A stretch of 10,688 nt of DNA, from NCBI GenBank assembly GCA_964348115.1, contig CAYGBY010000140.1, forward strand, positions 1 to 10,688, in the 5' to 3' direction. This document shows positions 1 to 6,616 of the stretch, piece by piece. The number at the start of each line of letters is the position of its first letter. Position 1 is the stretch's first letter. The notes beneath the pieces are model-generated. The model was not told the origin of the DNA and made no database searches. It saw only the letters and a list, made by a program, of their open reading frames with translations. The position numbers and the translations under genes were made by a program. The stretch is from Azophilus sp964348115. GTDB lineage: Bacteria > Pseudomonadota > Gammaproteobacteria > Pseudomonadales > Azotimanducaceae.

Positions 1-2
1 AC

Positions 3-180
3 GCCATAGAACAAGACCCCCACAAAGAGGAGAAACGCCGGAAATTCTTCGATCGGTTCCCCGGGCTGGCGGAAACGGGCGGCTTCGAGGACTTCTGCCG
101 CTGGCTACACACGCCGTACGGCTGGGATGCCTTCGCCGACCGGCACTTCCTGTCTCAGCATGCACAGGTCACCTTGGGGG
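3..180 (+). pseudogene. Sulfotransferase (family 2-like) C-terminal fragment
   Basis: The frame starting at base 3 is open from the window edge and encodes a phase with FEDFCRWLHTP followed about ten residues later by DRHFLSQHAQV. This pattern, an F..F..WL helix and then an acidic-H-(F/W)-x-Q element, resembles the C-terminal part of family-2 sulfotransferases, which transfer sulfate from PAPS to glycans. The family's following segment (a VGRFE-like strand and final helix) is absent: at about 175-180 the frame runs straight into manC-like sequence. The upstream part lies outside the window, so it is unclear whether the 5' half, including the PAPS-binding loop, still exists. The family assignment rests on a short weak motif. 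The neighbouring polysaccharide genes support it. Confidence 0.45.
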
Positions 181-182
181 GT

Positions 183-458
183 AAGCGCAGCCCCATATTC
201 CCTGTCATTCTCGCGGGCGGCGAACCTCGTGGTCGTGGACACCGCCGATGCGATCCTGATCTCCCGCAAGAACGCGGTTCAGGACGTCGAGACGGTCGTG
301 GAGCGACTCAAGCGCAGGGCGGGACGAATACAGGAGTCATCGCAAGGTCCAGCGGCCGGGGCTCCTACGACTCCTTACATGGCGGCGATGGCTTCAGGGT
401 CAAGCACATTACTGTCGATCCGAGCCAACGTTTGTCCTTGCAGATGCATCGGCGGCGA
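183..458 (+). pseudogene. manC: manC relic: mannose-1-phosphate guanylyltransferase / mannose-6-phosphate isomerase, internally deleted and frameshifted
   Basis: An intact protein of this family is about 470 residues and makes GDP-mannose for surface polysaccharides. Three recognisable blocks survive, in three frames. At 189-221 (frame 3) is SPIFPVILAGG, the N-terminal nucleotide-binding strand. It passes directly at about 217-222 into frame 1 with NLVVVDTADAILISRKNAVQ and VETVVERLKRR, normally over 300 residues downstream. After a further frame change, frame 2 at 335-355 reads SHRKVQRP, and frame 3 from 360 reads GSYDSLHGGDGF, then HITVDP and LSLQMHRRR, the start of the cupin isomerase domain. 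The RP-W-GSYDS junction has lost two bases, including most of the Trp codon. The rest of the cupin domain is missing after about 458. It cannot make a working enzyme. The identification is firm because the order and spacing of the three blocks match the family. Confidence 0.85.
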
Positions 459-678
459 AACTGCGGTACGATTTGATCCGCATGGGCTTGATGTTCATGG
501 ATCGGTCACCGTCGGGGGTGTGCCAAATGTGTCTGAGCTGCAACAGCGCCATGCCTGGGACGTGTCCGACGGCTGGCTCCTCATGCGGGCCGACAGTGTC
601 GTGCCCGGCTGAAACCCGGCGCTGGCCGACCTCGTGGATCTCGACCTGCCGCGTCCGGCACAGTTACAGCAGATTGTC
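459..678 (+). other. Unidentified coding relic between manC and the glycosyltransferase
   Basis: No intact gene is seen here. Frame 1 has GC-rich third positions typical of coding sequence from about 547 onward. It reads HAWDVSDGWLLMRADSVVPG, meets a TGA at 610, then continues through NPALADLVDLDLP into the glycosyltransferase at 679 in the same frame. This suggests the decayed end of another gene whose frame now fuses to the next one, but I do not recognise the family. The bases ATGA at 679-682 place the glycosyltransferase start over a stop in frame 2, a typical coupled-gene overlap, so the lost gene may have ended there. Confidence 0.4.
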
Positions 679-1590
679 ATGACCGATTTTCCCAAGACGA
701 TCTGGATGCTCTGGCTCCAGGGCTGGGAGAACGCGCCCGAGCTGGTGCAACGCTGCCTGCGCTCTTGGGAGCACCACAATCAGGGCTGGACGATCCGAAC
801 CCTAGACGCGGAAACGTTGCCTGCCTGGGTCGACCTGTCCGACTTTTCCGCCGCGCCGGAGAAGGATTTCACCCCCCAAGCCTTGTCCGACATCTTCCGT
901 ATCGAATTGCTGGCGGCCTACGGCGGCGTCTGGGCCGACGCCACCACCTTCTGTCGGCGCCCGCTCGACGAGTGGCTTGTCGACCATCTGGACAGCGGGT
1001 TGTTCTCGTTCGAGCGAAACGGCATGCCGATCAATTGGGTTCTGGCGGCGGCGCCCGGCAACCGCGGCGTGGATTTCTGGTTGCGTGAATTGCGCGCCTA
1101 TTGGATCGGTTGCCCGCCGGGGCTGCGTGCGTCGCTGACGAATCCGCGCCCTATCGACCGGTTGTTGGACCACGCACGAGAGTTGGGCAAGGGCAGACTG
1201 CCGCCGACCCGCGCAATCGATCGGCCGCTGCGCGGCGCCGGAAGGTGGATCGTCCGGCACCCCGAAATCTATTTCTCGCCTCTGTTCAGAAACATCCTCC
1301 AGCACGCGCCGTACTACTGGCTCCACATCCTCTTCGAGCACTGCTACGCGAGACACCCGGAGGTGCGGCGAATCTGGGACGACACGCCGAAAGTGCGTGC
1401 GGCCGGCCTCATCGAGATGGGTGGAATGGAAGGGTTGTACGCCCCCCTTTCCAACGACATGCGGCGGGCGATAGACGAGGGACTCGCCCCGGTGTGCAAG
1501 CTGAACTGGCGGCTGGACTTGGCGAGAGCCGGGCCCGGGACCTTCCTGGACCATCTGTTCTCGACCTCGTCCAGGGAGCGAAGCTCTTGA
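679..1590 (+). CDS. Capsular polysaccharide synthesis glycosyltransferase (Caps_synth / GT32-like)
   Basis: This 303-residue cytoplasmic-type glycosyltransferase is predicted to add a sugar to a capsule or exopolysaccharide unit. From the ATG at 679 it opens with PKTIWMLWLQGW, the usual 'IPKxIWxxWxQG' start of this family. Next come the helix SDIFRIELLAAYGG (residues 70-83) and VWADAT (84-89), the position of the acidic sugar-nucleotide/metal motif. An in-frame GTG at 634 would add 15 residues. I prefer 679 because family homology begins there, although no clear ribosome-binding site precedes either start. The last residues (STSSRERSS) are read from the antisense of the TrlF-like relic, so the native C-terminus has probably been replaced. 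It is the only open reading frame in a field of relics and may be undergoing decay itself. The exact donor and acceptor cannot be told. Confidence 0.75.
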   Translation: MTDFPKTIWMLWLQGWENAPELVQRCLRSWEHHNQGWTIRTLDAETLPAWVDLSDFSAAPEKDFTPQALSDIFRIELLAAYGGVWADATTFCRRPLDEWLVDHLDSGLFSFERNGMPINWVLAAAPGNRGVDFWLRELRAYWIGCPPGLRASLTNPRPIDRLLDHARELGKGRLPPTRAIDRPLRGAGRWIVRHPEIYFSPLFRNILQHAPYYWLHILFEHCYARHPEVRRIWDDTPKVRAAGLIEMGGMEGLYAPLSNDMRRAIDEGLAPVCKLNWRLDLARAGPGTFLDHLFSTSSRERSS

Positions 1591-2199
1591 TCGCGGCGGC
1601 AAGCCAACCTGAGCGCGTGGACAATGGTCGATTTGCCGGTCCCCCGACCGCCGATCAGGGCGTTGGCGTAGGGGTGAACGCCAGTCTTTCCACGGTGCCG
1701 TTGCCCATATAGCGGGCGGAGTCGATCTCAACCGCCGTCAGGAAATGGGCAGGGAAGGGTCCAGCCACTCCACAGCCAAGAGATCCTCGATCTCCATGAC
1801 CTGACGGACGGCACTCGCGTCCAACTCGAGCTGCTGGGTCTCCGGTTTGACTCGAAGCAGGCCCTTCGGGCCATCCGCATGGGCGGGAATGGGGATGGCG
1901 CCGGCATCCAACACCGCTTGCACTACTTCCAGGGGACTTTTTTTGGTCACGTCATCGCTATCACCACGTGCACCCTTATAGCCCACGGCTCCAAGAAGTT
2001 TCTCGATAGTGTGTGCATCGGCCGACGGATCGAAGATAGCCAGGAGATGGAAGCCGCTGCTGACGGAAATCTCTACGCCGGGGAAAAGCGTTAGTTCCCG
2101 GAAGCCATTGGGTGGAGAGCCTTGATCGGCTTCCACCGGATACAGCCATGATCGTTCGCGGCGCGTCAAGGCGCCCAGGTCGTCTGGTTCCTCAGAGAC
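1566..2199 (-). pseudogene. TrlF-like PHP-domain plus P-loop ATPase relic
   Basis: Reading the minus strand from about 2199, the sequence gives FRELTLFPGVEISV, HLLAIFDPSADAH, then IPIPAHADGPKGLL, a PHP-type phosphoesterase domain as found at the N-terminus of TrlF-like proteins. This frame stops at 1738. At about 1745 a change of frame gives HFLTAVEIDSARYMGNGTVE, which in the family lies about 100 residues after the PHP part, so an internal deletion is implied. At about 1671-1678 one C appears to be missing (TTCACCCC for TTCCACCCC). In the third frame the Walker A motif NALIGGRGTGKST follows (1626-1652), then HALRLACRRDQELRSLDE. The SMC/AAA-like remainder, several hundred residues, is gone at the junction with the capsule gene near 1566. 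The N-terminal metal-binding part of PHP is also missing. It is non-functional. The TrlF label comes from the combination of PHP, the SARYMGNG element and the P-loop. The family's function is not established here. Confidence 0.75.
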
Positions 2200-2344
2200 A
2201 AAGGGCCGAGTGGCGAACCACATCGGGCTTGGTCACTCCTTGGCCGAAGGTAACCGCTGCCATCCGGGGCTGCTGGCCAACCCTTATCTCTTCGTAGAAC
2301 GGGATGGTCATGGGATGTATGTAGCGGCCAAACACCGTATCCAT
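2192..2344 (-). pseudogene. MaoC-like acyl-CoA hydratase, N-terminal fragment
   Basis: The minus strand below 2344 encodes a short peptide with IPFYEEIRVGQQ and, after a TFGQG segment, VTKPDVVRHSAL. This resembles the start of MaoC / hot-dog hydratases (pattern 'Y.EDI.VG..LPPL..GPVT..D.VRY'), which hydrate enoyl-CoAs. The match ends at about 2205, where the frame picks up sequence continuous with the TrlF-like relic and stops at 2192. The hydratase motif with the catalytic Asp and His ('D..PIH') is absent, so only about a third of the protein is left. It follows the two acyl-CoA dehydrogenase genes on the same strand, where a hydratase for the next beta-oxidation step is expected. The start could be the ATG at 2344 or the one at 2311. 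Confidence 0.6.
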
Positions 2345-2362
2345 CACCCAGCGTTTTGCGGG

Positions 2363-2400
2363 GCGCGTTCTGCGCTTTCGCTGCAAAGCGCGGAACGCGC
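2363..2400 (-). repeat. Long intergenic hairpin between acyl-CoA dehydrogenase and MaoC fragment
   Basis: Bases 2363-2370 (GCGCGTTC) pair with 2393-2400 (GAACGCGC). After one mismatched position, 2372-2378 (GCGCTTT) pair with 2385-2391 (AAAGCGC), around a six-base loop. It lies 8 bases past the dehydrogenase stop on the minus strand. No T-run follows, so it is not a typical intrinsic terminator. It may act as an mRNA-stabilising end, as a REP-like repeat, or as an attenuator before the third gene. Confidence 0.7.
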
Positions 2401-2407
2401 GTCAGGC

Positions 2408-3619
2408 CTAGCCGGCGCCGGTGGGCACCTCGTTGAAGGGAATGCCCTTGTCCAGGCGCGGTTCCTGGGGCAGGCCCAGCACACGTTCGGCGATGATGTT
2501 GGCCATGATCTCGTCGGTGCCGCCAGCGATGCGCAGCCCCGGGATGGCCATGTATATGTTCTGGAAAACGCCGGCCTGGGGAGAGTCCTCCTCCCAAACA
2601 GCGCCCGACATCTCCATGAGGTCGATGGCGAAGGAGGCCATGTCCTGGGACATGGGCGCGGCCACCAGCTTGCCGATGGAGTTCTCCGGGCCGGGGATCT
2701 CGCCTCGGGACAGGGCGGACAGGGAACGGTAGCCGGTGTACTTCAGCCCGGCCTTGCGGCAGTGCCAACTGGCCAGCTTGGCGCGCACGGCGGAATCCTC
2801 TATGGCGGGGCGACCGTTCAGGCTGACGGTCTGGGCCAGATCGAACAGGCGCTTGAAGTCCCCCCCGGCGCCGGCCCCGCCGATGGAGGCGCGCTCGTTC
2901 ATCAGGGTGGTGATGGACACTTGCCAACCCTGGCCGACTTCGCCGAGGCGCTGATCGTCCGGAATGCGCACGTCGGTGAAATAGACCTCATTGAAGTTGG
3001 CGTCCCCGGAAAGCTGTTTGATGGGCTTGGTCTCCACACCTGGGGATTTCATGTCCACAAAGAAGTAGGAAAGGCCCTTGTGCTTGGGAACGTTGGGATC
3101 CGTGCGCACCACCAGGATGCCGTAGTCCGAATAGTGGGCGCCGGACGTCCAGATCTTTTGGCCATTGATGACCCAGTCATCGCCGTCCTTCTCCGCCTTG
3201 GTGCGCAAGGCGGCCAGATCCGAGCCGCCGGCCGGTTCGCTGAACAGCTGGCACCAGATCTCCTCGCCGCTGGCCAGTTTCGGCAGGTAGCGGCGCTTGT
3301 GCGCCTCCTTGCCCCAAGTCATCAACGTCGGGGCGGCCATGCCCTGGCCAATGCCGAACACACCGCCGGGCATTTCGCCGTACTTGGTTTCCTCCTGGTT
3401 CCAGATGACCTGCTCGATGGCGGAGGCGCCGCGACCGCCGTACTCCTTGGGCCAGCGGATGCAGGCCCAGCCGGCGTCGAACTTGCGCTTCTGCCAGAGC
3501 TTGGCCTGCTCTATTGGGCCAAGGCCCGCCAATTCCGCCTCCGTAGGCACATTCTGCTTCAGCCATTCGCGGGCTTCCTCGCGAAACGCCGCCTCCGCTG
3601 GGGTGTCGTCAAAATCCAT
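2408..3619 (-). CDS. Acyl-CoA dehydrogenase, predicted catalytic subunit
   Basis: This 403-residue flavoprotein should catalyse alpha,beta-dehydrogenation of an acyl-CoA. Family blocks are LFSEPAGGSD (125-134), DWVINGQKIWTSGAH (148-162) and RIAGGTDEIMANIIAERVLG (363-382). In medium-chain enzymes the catalytic Glu sits in the 'YEGT' motif, but here that site is Gly366. An ER pair is present instead at Glu242-Arg243 (LMNERASIGG), the helix-G position used as the base by isovaleryl- and long-chain-type enzymes and by FadE26-type steroid side-chain dehydrogenases. The start is supported by an AAGGAG-like site on the minus strand (plus-strand bases 3625-3631). It lies 39 bp after the other dehydrogenase gene and is clearly in one operon with it. 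The C-terminus is complete. Substrate is unknown; the tandem pair points to a bulky or branched acyl-CoA rather than a plain fatty acid. Confidence 0.92.
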   Translation of the reverse strand: MDFDDTPAEAAFREEAREWLKQNVPTEAELAGLGPIEQAKLWQKRKFDAGWACIRWPKEYGGRGASAIEQVIWNQEETKYGEMPGGVFGIGQGMAAPTLMTWGKEAHKRRYLPKLASGEEIWCQLFSEPAGGSDLAALRTKAEKDGDDWVINGQKIWTSGAHYSDYGILVVRTDPNVPKHKGLSYFFVDMKSPGVETKPIKQLSGDANFNEVYFTDVRIPDDQRLGEVGQGWQVSITTLMNERASIGGAGAGGDFKRLFDLAQTVSLNGRPAIEDSAVRAKLASWHCRKAGLKYTGYRSLSALSRGEIPGPENSIGKLVAAPMSQDMASFAIDLMEMSGAVWEEDSPQAGVFQNIYMAIPGLRIAGGTDEIMANIIAERVLGLPQEPRLDKGIPFNEVPTGAG

Positions 3620-3658
3620 GAACTGTCTCCTTGCCTTGCTGCTGGTGTCCGGGGCGCC

Positions 3659-4777
3659 CTAGGCGGCGTTGCTTTGCTCGAGGGCCGTGATGAGCTTATC
3701 CTGCCAAAGCCCTTCGCTGCCAATGGCCACCGAAAGCAGCTTGGCCCGCCGATAGTGGAACTGGCAGTCAAACTCCCAAGTGTAGCCCATGCCGCCATGG
3801 GTCTGGATGTTCTCCTTGGAGGCGTAGTAGTACGCCTGGGTAGCCGACACCCGGGCTGTGGCCGCCGCCAGCGGCAGCTCCGCAGCATCGGTGTTCAACG
3901 CCCAGGCGCCGTAGTAGCCGTTGGAGCGGGCCAGGGTGTTGTTGACGTAGGCGTGGGCCAATTTGTGCTTGATGGCTTGGTAGGAGGCGATGGGGCGCCC
4001 GAAGGCGTAGCGGCCGAGGGCGTATTCCTTAGCCTGCTCCAGCGCCGCCTCCGCGCCCCCGATCTGCTCCCAGGCGAACAGCACGGCGGCCCGGTCCAAA
4101 ACCTTTTGGACTAGCGTCCAGCCATCGCCCGATGCGCCCAGGGGCTGCGCCGGGGCGCCGTTGAAGGCGAGGCGGGCGTGGCTGCGGGAAAAGTCCAAGG
4201 TGCGCTGCGACCGGATGTCGACGCCCTCGCCGCCCAGTTCCACCAAGTGCAGGCCAGCGCCATCGCCGCCTTCAGCCTTGGCCAGGACGATGGCGAAATC
4301 CGCCACATCCCCGTCCGCCACAGCCACTTTGGCCCCGTTCAAGGCGCCGCCATCGGCGATGGTCTGCAGGTCGGCCGCCGCGGTGCGGCCGGGGCCCTCC
4401 GCCATGGCGAAGGCGCCGATGGCCTCGCCGGCAGCGAGCTTCGGCAGCCAACGCTCCTTTTGCGCGGCGGAGCCGGCGAGCAGCAGGAACTCCGTGGCGA
4501 GGTAAACTGAAGAGGAGAACGGCACCGGCGCCACCGCCCGGCCCAACTCCTCCGCTATGACCGCAAGTTCCAGATAGGAAAGCCCCAAACCATCGTATTG
4601 CTCCGGGATGACCGTGGCGGTCCAGCCCATCTCCGCAATCCCACCCCAAAGTTCCCTGTCGGTGGGCTGCTCGCCGTCCAAAACAGCCCGCACCTTGCTC
4701 ATGGGACAGTGTTCCGCCAAGAACCCCCGCGCCTGCTCCCGCAGCAGGTTCTGCTCTTCTGAGAACTCAAAATTCAT
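3659..4777 (-). CDS. Acyl-CoA dehydrogenase, predicted non-catalytic partner subunit
   Basis: This 372-residue protein has the acyl-CoA dehydrogenase fold: an N-terminal helical part (MNFEFSEEQNLLREQARGFL), a middle beta domain, RYAFGRPIASYQAIKHKLAH (256-275), and IQTHGGMGYTWEFD (324-337). The usual 'EGT' catalytic-Glu motif is absent after YRRAKLL, and the alternative helix-G position is Asp228 (VLDRAA). Neither known site for the base therefore has Glu. This resembles the partner subunit in mycobacterial FadE26-FadE27-type alpha2beta2 enzymes, which contributes to FAD binding without the base. I choose the ATG at 4777, preceded by a GAGG element; a longer reading to a TTG at 4807 adds ten residues unlike the family. 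It is the first gene of the operon followed by the second dehydrogenase. Heteromer formation is an inference. Confidence 0.9.
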   Translation of the reverse strand: MNFEFSEEQNLLREQARGFLAEHCPMSKVRAVLDGEQPTDRELWGGIAEMGWTATVIPEQYDGLGLSYLELAVIAEELGRAVAPVPFSSSVYLATEFLLLAGSAAQKERWLPKLAAGEAIGAFAMAEGPGRTAAADLQTIADGGALNGAKVAVADGDVADFAIVLAKAEGGDGAGLHLVELGGEGVDIRSQRTLDFSRSHARLAFNGAPAQPLGASGDGWTLVQKVLDRAAVLFAWEQIGGAEAALEQAKEYALGRYAFGRPIASYQAIKHKLAHAYVNNTLARSNGYYGAWALNTDAAELPLAAATARVSATQAYYYASKENIQTHGGMGYTWEFDCQFHYRRAKLLSVAIGSEGLWQDKLITALEQSNAA

Positions 4778-5257
4778 GCCCGCCTCAACGCCAACAAAAA
4801 GGCGCAATTGTGAACCCTTTTCCGCAAAATGGCCACTCTGGTGCGGGCGGTGAAAGGGCTATTTTTGGGGACTGTGCAACAAAATCCGCAAAGAGGTCGC
4901 CAGCGCCAAGCGTCGGAACGCGTCGCTGGTCCAAGCGGCATCGAGTGTTCTGATCTTCCCTGAACGCCGTGATTCGCCTTCAAATCCAACCGGTTGGGAT
5001 TGTGGGATGCACATGCAGTCAGGGAAGCCCAAAGGAGCCTAAGGGGCGTGATGGCAAGGCGCGGCGAAGCCGTGTGGCTTGCCCCCACACAATGAGCCGC
5101 AACACAGCCAGCGCGCCCTTTAGGCCCTCCCGAAGGGCACCCCGCGGCGCACGGACTGGGGAATGCCTGCTCTGCGGGTCGCCTTCCCATGGCCGCAACG
5201 CCATCTCCGCCAGCAAACAGCGGGGCGCTGGGCGAACGCGACTTGTTCAGAGGTTCC
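4778..5257. other. 480-bp gene-free, hairpin-rich region
   Basis: No convincing gene is found here; the longer open frames lack family resemblance and start sites. It separates the end of the MFS gene from the start of the dehydrogenase operon, both on the minus strand, so it should contain the dehydrogenase promoter and perhaps a terminator of the upstream operon. Three inverted repeats stand out. CCAGCG at 4900-4905 pairs with 4924-4929. GGCAAG at 5053-5058 pairs with 5078-5083 and encloses CGGC-GAA-GCCG. GCCCT at 5124-5128 pairs with 5134-5138. The last bases, ending GTTCAGAGGTTCCCTAG at about 5244-5260, resemble an insertion-sequence end abutting the MFS stop codon, but no matching end was found on the other side. 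Confidence 0.5.
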
Positions 5258-6604
5258 CTAGGCATCACGCCATGCTGCAGCTCGCCTAAGGCTTGATCTA
5301 AAGGCGGACAGCCCAAGCGCGAGACTGAGGGTGGCGAGGAGCGCGGCGGCCCCCGCCACCAACGACATGGCGTAGCGCAGCATGGCGTCGTCGCCGAAGG
5401 CGTGGTCGGTGGTCAGGGCGATCAGAGTGGGGCCCATGCCGATGCCGATGATGTTCACAAAAAACAGGTAGAGCGCTGAAATCTGGCCGCGCATTTCATT
5501 GGGCGTGAACTGTTGCAGCGCGGAGACCGCCACGCCCCAAGGGGCGCTCGTGCAGAACACCAGCACCGCGATCATGGCCAAGGAAAGATGCGCATCCGCC
5601 AGCAGCGTACTGATGAACGCCGGCGCAATGCCCAAGGCCGTGAAACCCGCCGCCGCCAGCAATGGGCCGCCACGCGGCTCGGCGCCGTCCCAACGGTCCG
5701 CCACCCAACCGCCCGCAAGAATGCCGGTCGGCCCAAGCGCCGCCAACACGAGGCCATAGAGAACGCCAGCTTGGGCGACCTCCCAGCCATGGCTGCGCAC
5801 GAAGTAGCTGGGCGTCCAGAGCACCAAGCCGTTCACCAATATGCCGATGAAGCCGAATCCCAACAGATGGCAGATGAGGGTCCGGCGGTTGCGGTGGATG
5901 AAGCGCAGCAGAACCGGAATGGGCACGCCAGCGGACGCGGTCTTGGGCGGCCGGCCGTCTGCGCCGGCACCGTGCATCAGGCCCCGTCTCGCCGGTTCGC
6001 GCAATGTCAGACCCACCAGGGCCATGACCAGCAAGCCGGGCAGACCCACGTAGATGAAAGCCGCTTGCCATGTGCGCACTTCGCCGATCAGCGGCAAGTG
6101 GCTGGCGGGATTTTCGCTGACGCCGCCAATCACCAACCCGCCGACGATGAATGCCACGCCAAATCCCAGATACGTGCCCATCACATAGACGCTCAATGCA
6201 CGGGAAAGCAGCCTTTGGGGAAAGGAATCCGCAATGATCGAGTAGGCGCAGGGATTGAGCGCCGCTTCGCCCACGCCGACGCCCACGCGCATAAGGAACA
6301 GCTGCCAGAAATTGCGGGCCAATCCGCAAGCAGCCGTGAACAGGCTCCAAGCGCCAATGCCCGCGACGATGATGGCGACTCGGTTGCTGCGGTCGGCCAA
6401 GCGTCCCACGGGAAAGCCGAGCAGCGTATAGAAGATGGCGAAAGCCAAGCCGTGCAGCAAGCTCACCTCGGTGTCCGAAAGCTGGAGGTCGCTGCGTATG
6501 GGATCGACGAGCAGTGACAGGATGGATCGATCCACATAGGAGTAGAGATAGGTCACCATCAGAACCCCGACGACGTACCAGGAGTACGCCAAGCGGCTAG
6601 CCAC
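5258..6604 (-). CDS. MFS transporter, Spinster-like
   Basis: This 448-residue inner-membrane protein has alternating hydrophobic stretches consistent with 12 membrane helices. Near the N-terminus it has YVDRSILSLLVDPI (23-36) and LSDTEVSLLHGLAFAIFY (42-59). The MFS cytoplasmic loop motif is GRLADRSNR (67-75), followed by RVGVGVGEAALNPCAYSIIA (106-125). These are typical of proteobacterial Spinster-type permeases, often found with catabolic genes for organic acids or aromatic and steroid compounds. The start is a GTG at 6604, 12 bp after the hydantoinase-B stop; no ATG lies before the first membrane helix. It is the last gene of the racemase-hydantoinase operon and probably imports the substrate or exports a product. 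The stop codon coincides with the edge of the gene-free repeat-like tract, so the last residues might have been altered. Confidence 0.9.
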   Translation of the reverse strand: MASRLAYSWYVVGVLMVTYLYSYVDRSILSLLVDPIRSDLQLSDTEVSLLHGLAFAIFYTLLGFPVGRLADRSNRVAIIVAGIGAWSLFTAACGLARNFWQLFLMRVGVGVGEAALNPCAYSIIADSFPQRLLSRALSVYVMGTYLGFGVAFIVGGLVIGGVSENPASHLPLIGEVRTWQAAFIYVGLPGLLVMALVGLTLREPARRGLMHGAGADGRPPKTASAGVPIPVLLRFIHRNRRTLICHLLGFGFIGILVNGLVLWTPSYFVRSHGWEVAQAGVLYGLVLAALGPTGILAGGWVADRWDGAEPRGGPLLAAAGFTALGIAPAFISTLLADAHLSLAMIAVLVFCTSAPWGVAVSALQQFTPNEMRGQISALYLFFVNIIGIGMGPTLIALTTDHAFGDDAMLRYAMSLVAGAAALLATLSLALGLSAFRSSLRRAAAWRDA

Positions 6605-6616
6605 AATGCCCGCCGT

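Noticed and set aside
802..1731. Long minus-strand open frame over the capsule glycosyltransferase
   Set aside because: Its translation is Arg/Pro-rich antisense of the plus-strand glycosyltransferase with no family resemblance.
2210..4114. 634-codon plus-strand open frame across both dehydrogenases
   Set aside because: It is the antisense shadow of two well-supported acyl-CoA dehydrogenase genes and is rich in low-complexity Gly/Ala/Leu; high GC makes such frames common.
4774..5316. 180-codon minus-strand open frame in the gene-free tract
   Set aside because: It overlaps the end of the MFS gene and the start of the dehydrogenase gene, has no ribosome-binding site or recognisable domain, and covers hairpin sequences.
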